The translations under genes and the position numbers were made by a program. Positions 1-7,393 of a DNA stretch of 64,000 bases are shown piece after piece. Each line of letters begins with the position of its first letter. Within the stretch, counting starts at the first letter, position 1. Source of the DNA: a virus; IMG/VR virus record IMGVR_UViG_3300025467_000007, positions 96,127-160,126 of that record, one strand, 5' to 3'. A model generated the notes under the pieces. It worked only from the letters and a program-made list of their open reading frames with translations, did no database searches and was not told where the DNA came from.

Positions 1-106
1 TCATAGGAAATAATACGCTTATCTCATAATCATCTTCTTTTATGAGATGAGTTACGAGTTCTTCGCCTGTAACCAACTTCATTACGATGTAACGATCGCC
101 GATCAT
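1..106 (-). CDS. Small LSm-like protein, partial (runs off the left edge)
   Basis: The gene starts at ATG 106-104, sharing an ATGA overlap with the uvsW stop, and is open to base 1. The 35 visible residues begin MIGDRYIVMKLVTGEELV and continue with T-H-L-I-K-E-D-D. The order of a hydrophobic strand, a T-G-E-E turn, another strand and an acidic turn, followed later by a Phe-Pro, resembles the first strands of the Sm/LSm (Hfq-like) fold. Small Sm-like proteins are known among T4-like marine phages. This is a pattern judgement on a fragment, so the family call is tentative. The overlap with uvsW indicates translational coupling in one operon (uvsY-uvsW-this gene). Confidence 0.6.
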   Translation of the reverse strand, partial: MIGDRYIVMKLVTGEELVTHLIKEDDYEISVLFPM

Positions 107-1596
107 ATGTTTACCTCGTGGACTTTGTATTCGAACCGTTCATCTGAATAGATCTTGATTCGCTCTTCAAAGTGGTTAAATGTATGGTTCTTTCTTGTCT
201 TATATTGTAAATCATCAGCTACATCATATAGTTTAAGGTGTGTCTTACCGTCTTTAAGCCTTAACCCACGACCGATAGATTGGAGGTTTCGGATCTTAGA
301 CTTAGTAGGAGAAGCAAAGATAATGTTCTCTATACTAGGTATATTTATACCCGTGGAGAATGTGGCGTATGAGGCAACTATGATTGTATTATCATCAAGT
401 TCGGTATTCTTACGGATGTCTTCACGATCTAATGTATCCACTCCGCCATGCACGAAGTATACCGTCTTGTCAGGGGCTTTAGTCTTTATCATATCATATA
501 AGACAGCTCCATGTTTCTCTACGTATTGGAATAGGACAAGAGTGTTACCCTTACAGTTGATAGCAAGGTTCCTAATAAACTTATTGCGGGCCTCATTTGA
601 TATGAGGAAGTCCATCTCTTCTTGGTACATATGTTCTTTACATGCTTTCCTTACCTCTTCCTTATACTTAAGTAAGATGCAGTTGATGTCTATGTTTACT
701 ACCTTACCAGAATCCATCAGTTCTTTTGTTGTCGTTACTCTATGAACTGGTCCAAATAAACCTTCGAGCGTGAGTTGGTTTAACTTTTTATTATCAATCG
801 TACCCGTGGTACCTATACGATACTTAACATGCTTCATCTTTTCCATTATGGATATCAAGGATGTGGCTTTGAATTGGTGCGCCTCGTCTCCAACTATGAC
901 GTCAAACTGCTCGAACCATTGTTTTGGTTGGGTGTAGATGGACTGCCAAGTGGTGATAAGGACGTTAGATGTTATGTCGCGCGTAAAACCTGAATATAGT
1001 TTTTGGCAGTTAGACTTAACTGACCATCCATTATGCGATGAGTAGTCTTCAAAATCCGAATACATCTGCTCGACTAATGATGTGGTAGGCACAACGATGA
1101 TGATCTTACGATCCTCTTCAAGGTGCCATCTCATCAGACAATAGATCATGAATGATTTACCAGATGCAGTAGGTGATAGTAACACTGTACGGTTAAGGTT
1201 TAATGCTGTGCGTACTGCTTCTATTTGATAATCTCGTGGTGTTATTGGTTGACCACGACCGTACAAGTCAAGGTCATAGATGAACTTAGATATTTGGTCT
1301 AACGTGTAGTTATGTAGATCAAGTGGTTTTGGATAATCATCTGTTGGGTTGAACGTTAGCTCGTAGTTATTACGTTGTGCAAACTCTAAGACATATTGAT
1401 ATAGACCAGCGTATAATGTCTTCTTGATTAATGAGTACAGTCGAACCTTACCATCCCATAACCTAGCTTTAAACTTAGGTGTAAACCTTGCACCAGGAAC
1501 TTCGTAAGTAAAGAACGCTTCGAGTTCTTGCTCACAACCTAGATCGCCGTAAACACGGATGTTTACTTCATTAATCTTTTCAATAGTTAATTTCAT
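103..1596 (-). CDS. uvsW: UvsW-type recombination DNA helicase
   Basis: Superfamily 2 helicase of about 497 aa (T4 UvsW is of similar size). It unwinds or remodels branched DNA such as stalled forks, R-loops and Holliday junctions during recombination-dependent replication. Seen: an N-terminal substrate-binding domain with F-T-P-K-F-K and W-D-G-K-V-R as in T4; Walker A SPTASGKS near residues 141-148; DEAH near 237-240; a T-T-G-T-type motif III; and motif VI Q-S-I-G-R-G-L-R. The start is placed at ATG 1596-1594, which overlaps the uvsY stop as TAATG and aligns with the N-terminus of the family. A longer in-frame start at 1623 would add nine residues inside uvsY. It is co-transcribed with uvsY, its recombination partner. 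Confidence 0.95.
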   Translation of the reverse strand: MKLTIEKINEVNIRVYGDLGCEQELEAFFTYEVPGARFTPKFKARLWDGKVRLYSLIKKTLYAGLYQYVLEFAQRNNYELTFNPTDDYPKPLDLHNYTLDQISKFIYDLDLYGRGQPITPRDYQIEAVRTALNLNRTVLLSPTASGKSFMIYCLMRWHLEEDRKIIIVVPTTSLVEQMYSDFEDYSSHNGWSVKSNCQKLYSGFTRDITSNVLITTWQSIYTQPKQWFEQFDVIVGDEAHQFKATSLISIMEKMKHVKYRIGTTGTIDNKKLNQLTLEGLFGPVHRVTTTKELMDSGKVVNIDINCILLKYKEEVRKACKEHMYQEEMDFLISNEARNKFIRNLAINCKGNTLVLFQYVEKHGAVLYDMIKTKAPDKTVYFVHGGVDTLDREDIRKNTELDDNTIIVASYATFSTGINIPSIENIIFASPTKSKIRNLQSIGRGLRLKDGKTHLKLYDVADDLQYKTRKNHTFNHFEERIKIYSDERFEYKVHEVNI

Positions 1597-2033
1597 TACA
1601 TTCCAGCTAGGAACTTCTTCCATTCGATACCGTTTTTAAGTTGCCAATCTCTTGCTTTGATTTGCCCTAAGATACCTTCGAGTAGGTAACCCATAGTCTC
1701 GAGGTATTCGATCTTTGTATTTAGTGTAATTAAATCTTGATCGCCTTGAAGGAACTCGTCCATCTCGTTCTTAAGTGGCTTGATTAGTTGATATGGTTGC
1801 CAACCTAAAGCTGCTAACTCTTCACGTGATAGTTCACCACGATAGTAGCGAAACTTATTCTTACGTAGCAGGTTGTATTCGGCTCTAGACTTAGTAAGGC
1901 GTAGCTTTACCTGAACCATTAGTTTGATGTACTTAGCATGGACCTTTGCTGTCTCAGTCGATGCTTCACCCAAATGGTTGTCATCGATAAGACTGTCCTG
2001 CTCCCACATCGTTTGAATCTCTTCAATATTCAT
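1596..2033 (-). CDS. uvsY: UvsY recombination mediator
   Basis: 145 aa (T4 UvsY is 137 aa). UvsY loads the UvsX recombinase onto gp32-coated single-stranded DNA. Seen: a highly helical, charged protein with an acidic N-terminus (I-D-D-N-H-L), a basic central stretch rich in K/R with R-Y-Y-R-G, and the C-terminal pattern L-E-G-I-L-G-Q-I-K-A-R-D-W that corresponds to the T4 A-L-D-A-I-K-S-R-G-F segment. The gene overlaps uvsW by TAATG and is preceded by its own sigma70-like promoter in the 57-base gap at 2034-2090. That fits an early or middle recombination operon separate from the late head genes upstream. Confidence 0.9.
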   Translation of the reverse strand: MNIEEIQTMWEQDSLIDDNHLGEASTETAKVHAKYIKLMVQVKLRLTKSRAEYNLLRKNKFRYYRGELSREELAALGWQPYQLIKPLKNEMDEFLQGDQDLITLNTKIEYLETMGYLLEGILGQIKARDWQLKNGIEWKKFLAGM

Positions 2034-2058
2034 AATTAAATCCGCTTATCAAAACTAC

Positions 2059-2087
2059 ATTATACCATAATAATTAATTAATGTACA
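2059..2087 (-). promoter_or_regulatory. Sigma70-like promoter of the uvsY-uvsW operon
   Basis: Reading the minus strand, TGTACA (2087-2082) is followed by exactly 17 bases and a perfect TATAAT (2064-2059), about 25 bases before the uvsY ATG. The same architecture (T-K-TACATTA, 17-base spacer, TATAAT) recurs at 22828-22856 and 31814-31842, which strengthens the call. Host-type promoters normally mean early or middle expression. Confidence 0.65.
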
Positions 2088-2090
2088 TAG

Positions 2091-2657
2091 TTAAATTATA
2101 GTAAAGAAAGTGTATCCAAAGGTTGCAGTCCCCGTCAGATATTGGATGTCGTCCACGTTTGATTGGAACTCAAGTGAGCCCAAGCTAATTGGGTGTAGAT
2201 CTATAAAGTGAATAGATCTAACTGGAACATTATTACTGCCTAGGATCTGTAAGATACCATCAGAGTAGTTACCTACTTGGGTGCCAAAGTTTGGAGTAAG
2301 GCTGTTTGATTGTGCTACACCAGAAGTACTATTTTGTGAACCATTAATCAAAGCTTGGTATTGTGCCCAATCTTGTGGGAAACCTAAACCTATTAACCAA
2401 TTCCATATAGCGGAGTAGTTAGTCATCTTCTCATCTACCACAAAGTTGATGGTTAAATCGCCAAACCTAAGTAGTTCACCAGGAACTTTATTGATAGACA
2501 ACGGTGTTGCCATGGCAACGTTTTCTAGTGTAACTTCAGGTAGCGTAGCTATCTGACAGAAGTATGTCACTTCTGGGATCTTAGTGATTGATAGTTGAAA
2601 CCCGGTAGGTGATAATGGATTAATGCTACCTGGTACTGGACATAATGCGTTTGCCAT
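2091..2657 (-). CDS. Tail tube-like protein (gp19-family paralogue)
   Basis: 188 aa. It resembles the gp19 tail tube protein encoded at 9458-10054: both have T-L-P-x-x-T-x-E-N in the first third, a central segment ending near an I-W-N-W or M-E-K-W helix, and a C-terminal Y/H-P-x-S-x-G strand pair leading to a final aromatic strand. In several marine T4-like phages the slot between gp23 and uvsY holds a gene annotated as gp3 (tail completion), which has the same fold, so this could be the tube terminator or initiator rather than a second tube subunit. It has its own late promoter (2682-2689) and lies behind the gp23 terminator, so it is expressed late but independently of the head genes. Confidence 0.7.
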   Translation of the reverse strand: MANALCPVPGSINPLSPTGFQLSITKIPEVTYFCQIATLPEVTLENVAMATPLSINKVPGELLRFGDLTINFVVDEKMTNYSAIWNWLIGLGFPQDWAQYQALINGSQNSTSGVAQSNSLTPNFGTQVGNYSDGILQILGSNNVPVRSIHFIDLHPISLGSLEFQSNVDDIQYLTGTATFGYTFFTII

Positions 2658-2681
2658 AATAATTTCCTTAACGTTATATAC

Positions 2682-2689
2682 TATTTATA
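2682..2689 (-). promoter_or_regulatory. T4-type late promoter box
   Basis: TATAAATA on the minus strand (2689-2682), 25 bases upstream of the ATG of the tail tube-like gene. It is an exact match to the T4 late -10 element used by the gp55/gp33 RNA polymerase. Confidence 0.8.
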
Positions 2690-2694
2690 TGCAA

Positions 2695-2717
2695 TAAAAA
2701 GGGCTCTTTCGAGCCCT
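2695..2717 (-). terminator. Intrinsic terminator after gp23
   Basis: On the minus strand a perfect GGGCTC-GAAA-GAGCCC hairpin (stem 2716-2711 with 2706-2701) is followed by TTTTTATT. GNRA-type loops are common in T4 terminators. It sits 32 bases after the gp23 stop and just before the next late promoter, so it separates the highly expressed capsid gene from the tube-like gene. Confidence 0.85.
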
Positions 2718-2748
2718 CTTTATCAATGTAGTGTCCTTGCGGATCTTA

Positions 2749-4080
2749 TTACATGAGATTTGTGACGGCAACTTTCCTGTAGTAGTAGTTCTTGTTAGCA
2801 ACGATAACGTTGTTATCAGAATTACCATCATCTAAGTTAACAAATGGGTTAGCTACGATACCGTAACGTGTCTTGAAACCAATTTTTGGTTGGAAGCTAT
2901 TAGGATCAACAGCTCTAACTAATTGGAGAGGAACGTATGGGCAATAGAATAAACCAGCATCAAATGCTGATGTACCTTTGTAACCAACTACAAAGAATTG
3001 TGAACCATTTGCTGATGGGTTGTTACCGCCAGAATATGGATCAATGTATACTTTGTATTTGCCATTTAAAACACCAGCGAATGTTGTTGAAGCTTCATCA
3101 ACGTTCAATGATGTTGAAAGAGCTGGAGCGTAATCTAATACACCTGCCATAGCTAGAGCTGAAGCTGTATCTGATGAGCAGATTAAGAAATTACCACGAC
3201 CTCTACGAGTTTGTTGAGCAATCGCATTAGCTTCACGTTCGATTTGAAACAAGAGGCCTTTGAATTTTTCAACAGACCAACGACCGTTTGAGTCAACATC
3301 AAGGTCAAATGTACCAGCAGTAGCTGTACCGTATTGAGCACCAACTTTAGCACCGTAGTAAACTGTACGGATAACTTCACGGTTGATTTCAGCAAGGATT
3401 TCAGTTGAAAGGATGTTGCTTAATTCACCTTCAGCATCTAAACCATGAACTGATTTCAAGTCTTGTGCTAACTCGATTGAGTACTCAGCTTTAAGAGCAC
3501 GAGTCTTAGCAGTTACGCTAGTTTTTTCAATTGAGAAAGCCATTTGAGCGAAGTCAGCAGCAGGTGAACCTGTACCTAATGCTTCAGCATCAGCTGTAGT
3601 AATACCACGGCCAGTGTTTGTGAAGTCATCAGTGAATGGGTTACCACCAGCATTTGGTGAAGTACCATCACCACCGAAACCTGTATCAGCTTCGTTGAAT
3701 AATGCTTCAGTGCCGTTTTGTTGTGTGTAACGTGATTTCATCGCGAAGATGAGACCAGTAGGTTGTGTCATTGGTTGAACGCCTGCGATATCGTAAGCGA
3801 TCATTTGTGGCATAGCACGACGTACTAAAGCGATAAGTACTGGGTCGAAACCAGATACTGTACCAGTAGAAGCACCAGCACCACCTAAACCAATACCAGA
3901 ACCACCAGAGTTGCTAGGAGCAGCTTCGAAAAGAGCTTCAGCGCCTTTTTGCATTTCACGTTCTTGGTTTTCTAAAAGAATCGCAGTAACTTCCTTACGG
4001 TAGTTATCTTTGATTTCTGGGAGTGAGCTATGCTCTAAAATCGGCTCCCATTTTTTTACTAAGTCTTGACGAATTGTCAT
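2749..4080 (-). CDS. 23: Major capsid protein gp23
   Basis: 443 aa. It forms the hexamers of the T4-type head (HK97 fold). The gp23 signature is clear: F-D-P-V-L-I-A-L-V-R-R-A-M-P-Q-M near residues 78-93, then the G-L-I-F-A-M-K-S-R-Y segment. A glycine-rich linker separates an N-terminal delta domain with the likely prohead protease site L-F-E|A-A-P-S after Glu52, matching the (L/I)-x-E rule of gp21. The protein is shorter than T4 gp23 (521 aa), as in marine relatives, because the insertion domain is small. It follows gp22 by 10 bases, is presumably read from the late promoter at 5179-5186, and ends at a strong terminator. Confidence 0.97.
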   Translation of the reverse strand: MTIRQDLVKKWEPILEHSSLPEIKDNYRKEVTAILLENQEREMQKGAEALFEAAPSNSGGSGIGLGGAGASTGTVSGFDPVLIALVRRAMPQMIAYDIAGVQPMTQPTGLIFAMKSRYTQQNGTEALFNEADTGFGGDGTSPNAGGNPFTDDFTNTGRGITTADAEALGTGSPAADFAQMAFSIEKTSVTAKTRALKAEYSIELAQDLKSVHGLDAEGELSNILSTEILAEINREVIRTVYYGAKVGAQYGTATAGTFDLDVDSNGRWSVEKFKGLLFQIEREANAIAQQTRRGRGNFLICSSDTASALAMAGVLDYAPALSTSLNVDEASTTFAGVLNGKYKVYIDPYSGGNNPSANGSQFFVVGYKGTSAFDAGLFYCPYVPLQLVRAVDPNSFQPKIGFKTRYGIVANPFVNLDDGNSDNNVIVANKNYYYRKVAVTNLM

Positions 4081-4090
4081 TTTGTTTTCC

Positions 4091-5137
4091 TTATTTAATG
4101 TTATTGAGTACGGACATATATCTCTTAATTGAAGGATTAACAGCTTTTTCTTCTGTTAATGGTTCAACTGGAGTATCTGTCACAACTGACTCAACTAATG
4201 TTGATGTTGCCTTGTTTGTGAAATAATTTTCACGAATTACCTGAACTTTCTTAGAGAATGATTCAGCATCTTCAAAAGCTAATTCTTCAGCTAAGCCAAC
4301 GAATTTTTCTTTATCAGTTTCTGTTAAACCATCTAAAGCATCAGCAACGATTTCGTTTTTAGCGGATTCGTTAAGGGCTTTAGCCATCTCAACGTTAGCT
4401 GCAACTTGTTCGTCTAGCTTAGCTTGTAATTCAGCGATAGTTTCTTCTTGTGCACCTAACACATCGAATTTTTCCTCTGGAACATCGATATAGTGCTCTT
4501 CGAATAAACCTTTCATACCGCTTACAAAGCTTTCTAAGATTTCAGACTTCATACCACTTTCAAGGGCGATTTCATTTTGTTTAACCCACTGCTCAACTAC
4601 GTAGTTGAGGTATCCATCAACTTTTTCAACAAGACCCTCTTGATTCTTTGCTGCTTCCTCTTGGAGGCGAGCTTCGAATTCTTCTTCAATAGTAGTCATG
4701 GCTTCGTTAATACGAGTCATAACTGCTGCTTCGAAGATAGTAGTTGCTTTGTCTTTAAACTCTTCAGTAAGTTCTTCACCGTTGAATAAAGCATCCATAT
4801 CTTCTTTAAAATTAACTGCATGGCCAGGTGCGTGAGCTGGGATAGAATCCTTAGCTGTACGGATAACTGCTTGATCACCTGCTTCAGCCTTAGCTGTAAC
4901 AACGTTAGGTTTCTTAGAAGTAGCTTCTGCAGCTGGATCTTCGTCTTCTACATTGTTTTTAGCGTTAGCTTCGTTAGGTGTTTCACCACCATTTGGCACT
5001 GAACCATGTGGACGAATAACTGCTTGGTCACCCGCTGCAGCATGTTTCGTCACAACATTGTCCTCATTTAACTCTTCTGCATTATCTGTAGCTCTTGATT
5101 CAGCTAAGATTTGTGCAATTTTTTGTTCGATTGACAT
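4091..5137 (-). CDS. 22: Prohead core scaffold protein gp22
   Basis: 348 aa, very acidic and Ala/Glu/Lys rich, with long predicted helices (for example the segment around E-E-E-F-E-A-R-L-Q-E-E-A) and no disulfide or catalytic pattern. That composition, and its place between protease gp21 and capsid gp23, identify the main scaffold of the head core, which gp21 degrades after assembly. An imperfect repeat near the N-terminus contains A-G-D-Q-A-V-I-R twice (about residues 35-42 and 86-93). It is longer than T4 gp22 (269 aa). A late box precedes it at 5179-5186. Sequence similarity to T4 is low in this family, so the call rests on synteny and composition. Confidence 0.85.
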   Translation of the reverse strand: MSIEQKIAQILAESRATDNAEELNEDNVVTKHAAAGDQAVIRPHGSVPNGGETPNEANAKNNVEDEDPAAEATSKKPNVVTAKAEAGDQAVIRTAKDSIPAHAPGHAVNFKEDMDALFNGEELTEEFKDKATTIFEAAVMTRINEAMTTIEEEFEARLQEEAAKNQEGLVEKVDGYLNYVVEQWVKQNEIALESGMKSEILESFVSGMKGLFEEHYIDVPEEKFDVLGAQEETIAELQAKLDEQVAANVEMAKALNESAKNEIVADALDGLTETDKEKFVGLAEELAFEDAESFSKKVQVIRENYFTNKATSTLVESVVTDTPVEPLTEEKAVNPSIKRYMSVLNNIK

Positions 5138-5178
5138 CTTAATCTCCTAAATTTGTGTATCTTTTTAAGATATACTAT

Positions 5179-5186
5179 TATTTATA
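5179..5186 (-). promoter_or_regulatory. T4-type late promoter box before gp22-gp23
   Basis: TATAAATA on the minus strand, 42 bases upstream of the gp22 ATG and just beyond the gp21 stop. It would drive gp22 and gp23 as one late unit ending at the 2695-2717 terminator. Confidence 0.8.
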
Positions 5187-5187
5187 G

Positions 5188-5838
5188 TTATTTAATTTTC
5201 GCAAGGAATGATTGGAATGCTCTAATCTTTGCCTCTTGTAAATTTTTGCTTGAAGCTTTTCTAATAAATGCTTGTGCTTCTCGCAAGTCTTTCTCCACAA
5301 ATTTTCCATCGACCATAACCCATTCTTTAGACTCCATGACACCCTCTACGAAAGCATTAGGGGCGGACGGGTCAGCAACTATATCAGCTGCTGTCGCTAA
5401 AGTAAAATCTTTACCTACATAAGAAACATCACCTTTACGATCTAGTGATCCCATACCTCTGGAACTAACGCCAAGTCTAGCTCCTTCATCGATAAGTGAC
5501 TTCACTATCTTACCATATGGTGTATCCATGATCTTAGCTTTACCAATGAAGTTATCACCTTCTCGATGAAGCTTTTTAATCATATGAGACACCCTGTCAA
5601 GGTTGATCGTAGGGGAATCAGGATGACCTAACTCACCAAAGGCACGATTCTTATTGACATACTCATCGTTATATCGTTTTACCTCACCATCAAGTATCTC
5701 TACTGGATAGATACGGCCGTTACGATTCTTTAAGTTCGATTGAAGGAATACACCTTCAATGAAGTATTCTTTACCTTTACCTAGTTTCTCTTCAACTAAG
5801 TACTTAACCTCTTCGGTATGTTCTTTAATTAGCTTAAT
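5188..5838 (-). CDS. 21: Prohead protease gp21, apparently starting at ATT
   Basis: 216 aa if begun at ATT 5838-5836 (T4 gp21 is 212 aa). It is the serine protease of the herpesvirus-assemblin type that matures the prohead. Seen in order: Y-F-I-E-G-V-F-L-Q (25-33), N-R-N-G-R-I-Y-P (38-45), the catalytic-His motif G-E-L-G-H-P (68-73), and the catalytic-Ser motif G-V-S-S-R-G (123-128). No ATG, GTG, TTG or CTG occurs between the in-frame TAA at 5853-5851 and these motifs. The first GTG (codon 83) lies after the catalytic His, so a start there would give a dead enzyme. AAAGGAG ends 7 bases before the ATT, and ATT-AAG-CTA-ATT matches a Met-Lys-Leu-Ile beginning. A point error in the start codon is the main alternative. 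Confidence 0.88.
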   Translation of the reverse strand: MKLIKEHTEEVKYLVEEKLGKGKEYFIEGVFLQSNLKNRNGRIYPVEILDGEVKRYNDEYVNKNRAFGELGHPDSPTINLDRVSHMIKKLHREGDNFIGKAKIMDTPYGKIVKSLIDEGARLGVSSRGMGSLDRKGDVSYVGKDFTLATAADIVADPSAPNAFVEGVMESKEWVMVDGKFVEKDLREAQAFIRKASSKNLQEAKIRAFQSFLAKIK

Positions 5839-5843
5839 TTTAA

Positions 5844-5912
5844 TTCTCCTTTATGCTTGCAGTTATTAAAATGCCAACGATGCATAGCAACTATGTTGTT
5901 ACCACTCTTAAG
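5844..5912 (-). pseudogene. Remnant 3' end of a homing endonuclease
   Basis: In the frame ending at 5829, the minus strand between the 159-aa structural gene and gp21 reads KSGNNIVAMHRWHFNNCKHKG. The R-W-H-F-N-N-C-K block is identical to the end of the intact GIY-YIG endonuclease at 28884-29564, and the flanking G-x-N-N and K-G-(D/E) also match. The rest of the gene, including the catalytic domain, is gone. The last codons (Lys-Gly-Glu) provide the AAAGGAG ribosome-binding site of gp21. This explains the roughly 70-base gap in an otherwise tightly packed head operon. Confidence 0.75.
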
Positions 5913-6387
5913 CTCCAGGACTTCCAGAAATGTTTTGAGCACCGACTTTAGTTTCATCATCGTACTCACCATATTTTTCGTACTCAACTTTAGAGTAGAA
6001 GCCTTCTTGTTTATGAAGCACTAAGTAACCAGTGACTGGAACACCAGATGCACCTTCTTTGATGATAACGATATCCTTGTTATTGTTTCGATTTTCAGTA
6101 ATACCGTTGCCTGTTAAATCTAAAAATGGAGCATTTTCTGGAGCACATGCAAGGATGTTCTCGCCATTTCTAGTAATCCTAATAGCAGATCCAAGTTCTC
6201 CAGTAAAAATCATCTTAGCTATATTAACTACAGGACCAGTTGCACCAGTAGCACCAGTTGCACCTAATACTTGGTCTGCAGAAGCTAAGCTTGTAAGAGC
6301 AAGTACTCCAGTAGCACCATCGACAGTATCTACTTTAACAACTACTTCTTTGTTTGTGTTCTTGATTATGTAGGTATATACAGCCAT
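5908..6387 (-). CDS. Virion-associated protein with a short collagen-like stretch
   Basis: 159 aa, no recognised family. Residues 1-40 look like beta strands (Y-T-Y-I-I-K-N-T). They are followed by a short Gly-X-Y run ([11 protein letters not shown], about residues 43-53), then a beta-rich domain with G-Y-L-V-L-H-K-Q and a Y-E-K-Y-G-E-Y segment near the end, and a second small glycine cluster at the C-terminus. Its position between head core and protease genes suggests a head-associated or decorating protein. Its stop codon lies at the edge of the homing-endonuclease scar. Confidence 0.75.
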   Translation of the reverse strand: MAVYTYIIKNTNKEVVVKVDTVDGATGVLALTSLASADQVLGATGATGATGPVVNIAKMIFTGELGSAIRITRNGENILACAPENAPFLDLTGNGITENRNNNKDIVIIKEGASGVPVTGYLVLHKQEGFYSKVEYEKYGEYDDETKVGAQNISGSPGA

Positions 6388-6389
6388 TC

Positions 6390-6929
6390 TTATTCTCCGA
6401 TTTGTTTAAGCACATCGATAAAGTTTTCTTTGCTTTCTCTCATGTGCTCAATGATTTCTTGTTCATCATGAAACAACTCAGCCAACTTATCTTGAGTAGT
6501 CTCATTGATAGCAATAATTGTGCCATCTTCCAATTTGTAGTCGATCTTACCTTCTACGATCTTATCAAACTTATTAAGATTCCTAATATCTCTTACGACA
6601 GGGTCTACAGTAAATTGTTTAGAGGAAGCAAAATCTACGTATGACTCTATTAAAGTATCTGTTACTTTTACATCGTAATATTCTTTAATAATGTTTGCTA
6701 TCTTGTTATCTGATATGTCTTCGTATAGTTCTGTCTTAATTTGCTCTTCTATGTTTCTTGTCGTATGTTTTGTCTTAATGTATTGTCTTGCTTCCTCTAA
6801 ATCTGTAAAAGAAGTCTTCTCACCATCGATAAGGATCTTACCGTTGGATGCCTGCTCAATAAGGTGTCCGTATGAGTGGACTCTAGCTGTAGTGCCAGTT
6901 AAGGCCTTAAGAAAGCTTCCGTATTGCAT
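6390..6929 (-). CDS. Conserved hypothetical protein of the head gene cluster
   Basis: 179 aa, acidic and mostly helical, ending with a Glu-rich helix (E-Q-E-I-I-E-H-M-R-E-S-K-E-N-F). No catalytic motif, signal peptide or membrane segment is visible. It overlaps the upstream 154-aa gene by TAATG and ends two bases before the next start, so it is certainly translated in the head operon. T4 has small prohead core proteins (gp67, gp68) at this place, so a core or assembly role is plausible but not shown. Confidence 0.7.
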   Translation of the reverse strand: MQYGSFLKALTGTTARVHSYGHLIEQASNGKILIDGEKTSFTDLEEARQYIKTKHTTRNIEEQIKTELYEDISDNKIANIIKEYYDVKVTDTLIESYVDFASSKQFTVDPVVRDIRNLNKFDKIVEGKIDYKLEDGTIIAINETTQDKLAELFHDEQEIIEHMRESKENFIDVLKQIGE

Positions 6930-7393
6930 TATTTTGTTCTATCTGAACGTAAAAAGTTGCTGCACGTAACCATATAGTCTTCAGCTAACGTGATCTTTGT
7001 TTCTACCCATTCGGGCAATAGATCATCAGGCTTGATCATAGCAAGCAACTCAGTGGTGTTATGTAGTACACTCTTTAACTGGTTGATTGACATACGAGCA
7101 TCCTTCTTAGCATCGAATGACTTTTCTGTCTCTTCTTTATGATACTGAGCTGGACCACCAGGATTAACTTCCTGATCTCCAAACACACCTTCCTTCTTCA
7201 TCTTTTTCTTCTTGCTTTCATAGGCAATGTTTAAAGACGTAGATGGCATCGCATCTCCCTTAGAGCCGCTTGGTTCTGCTTGTAAGTCGTTCATAGAGCA
7301 TGTAGGGTTATATGCTGACTCTTTACTGCAAGCACATTTCCTAGCAGCTTCTAGTAAGCTAGGATCGAACTGTGATGCGTCTAGTTTACTCAT
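6929..7393 (-). CDS. Conserved hypothetical protein of the head gene cluster
   Basis: 154 aa. The N-terminal third has four cysteines (A-C-A-C near 20-22 and later N-P-T-C), then a Lys-rich linker (K-K-K-K-M-K-K) and a C-terminal helical part with L-L-P-E-W-V-E-T-K-I-T-L-A-E-D-Y-M. A motif of this kind, a P-E-W-V helix followed by K-I-x-x-A-x-x-Y, recurs in marine T4-like phage proteins of unknown function near the portal gene. It overlaps the upstream core gene by 8 bases. A virion role is inferred from position only. Confidence 0.7.
   Translation of the reverse strand: MSKLDASQFDPSLLEAARKCACSKESAYNPTCSMNDLQAEPSGSKGDAMPSTSLNIAYESKKKKMKKEGVFGDQEVNPGGPAQYHKEETEKSFDAKKDARMSINQLKSVLHNTTELLAMIKPDDLLPEWVETKITLAEDYMVTCSNFLRSDRTK

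Noticed and set aside
342-349. TATAAATA inside uvsW
   Set aside because: It encodes Gly-Ile-Asn-Ile within the helicase and no late gene start follows closely. The same applies to 58376-58383 inside the gp7-type gene (I-N-I).
1597-1623. Nine extra N-terminal residues on UvsW
   Set aside because: The longer start lies within uvsY. The inner ATG at 1596 overlaps the uvsY stop as TAATG and fits the family N-terminus.
5188-5592. Short gp21 starting at the GTG or ATG near 5592
   Set aside because: It would lack the N-R-N-G-R-I-Y-P segment and the catalytic His motif, both of which are encoded in frame just upstream.
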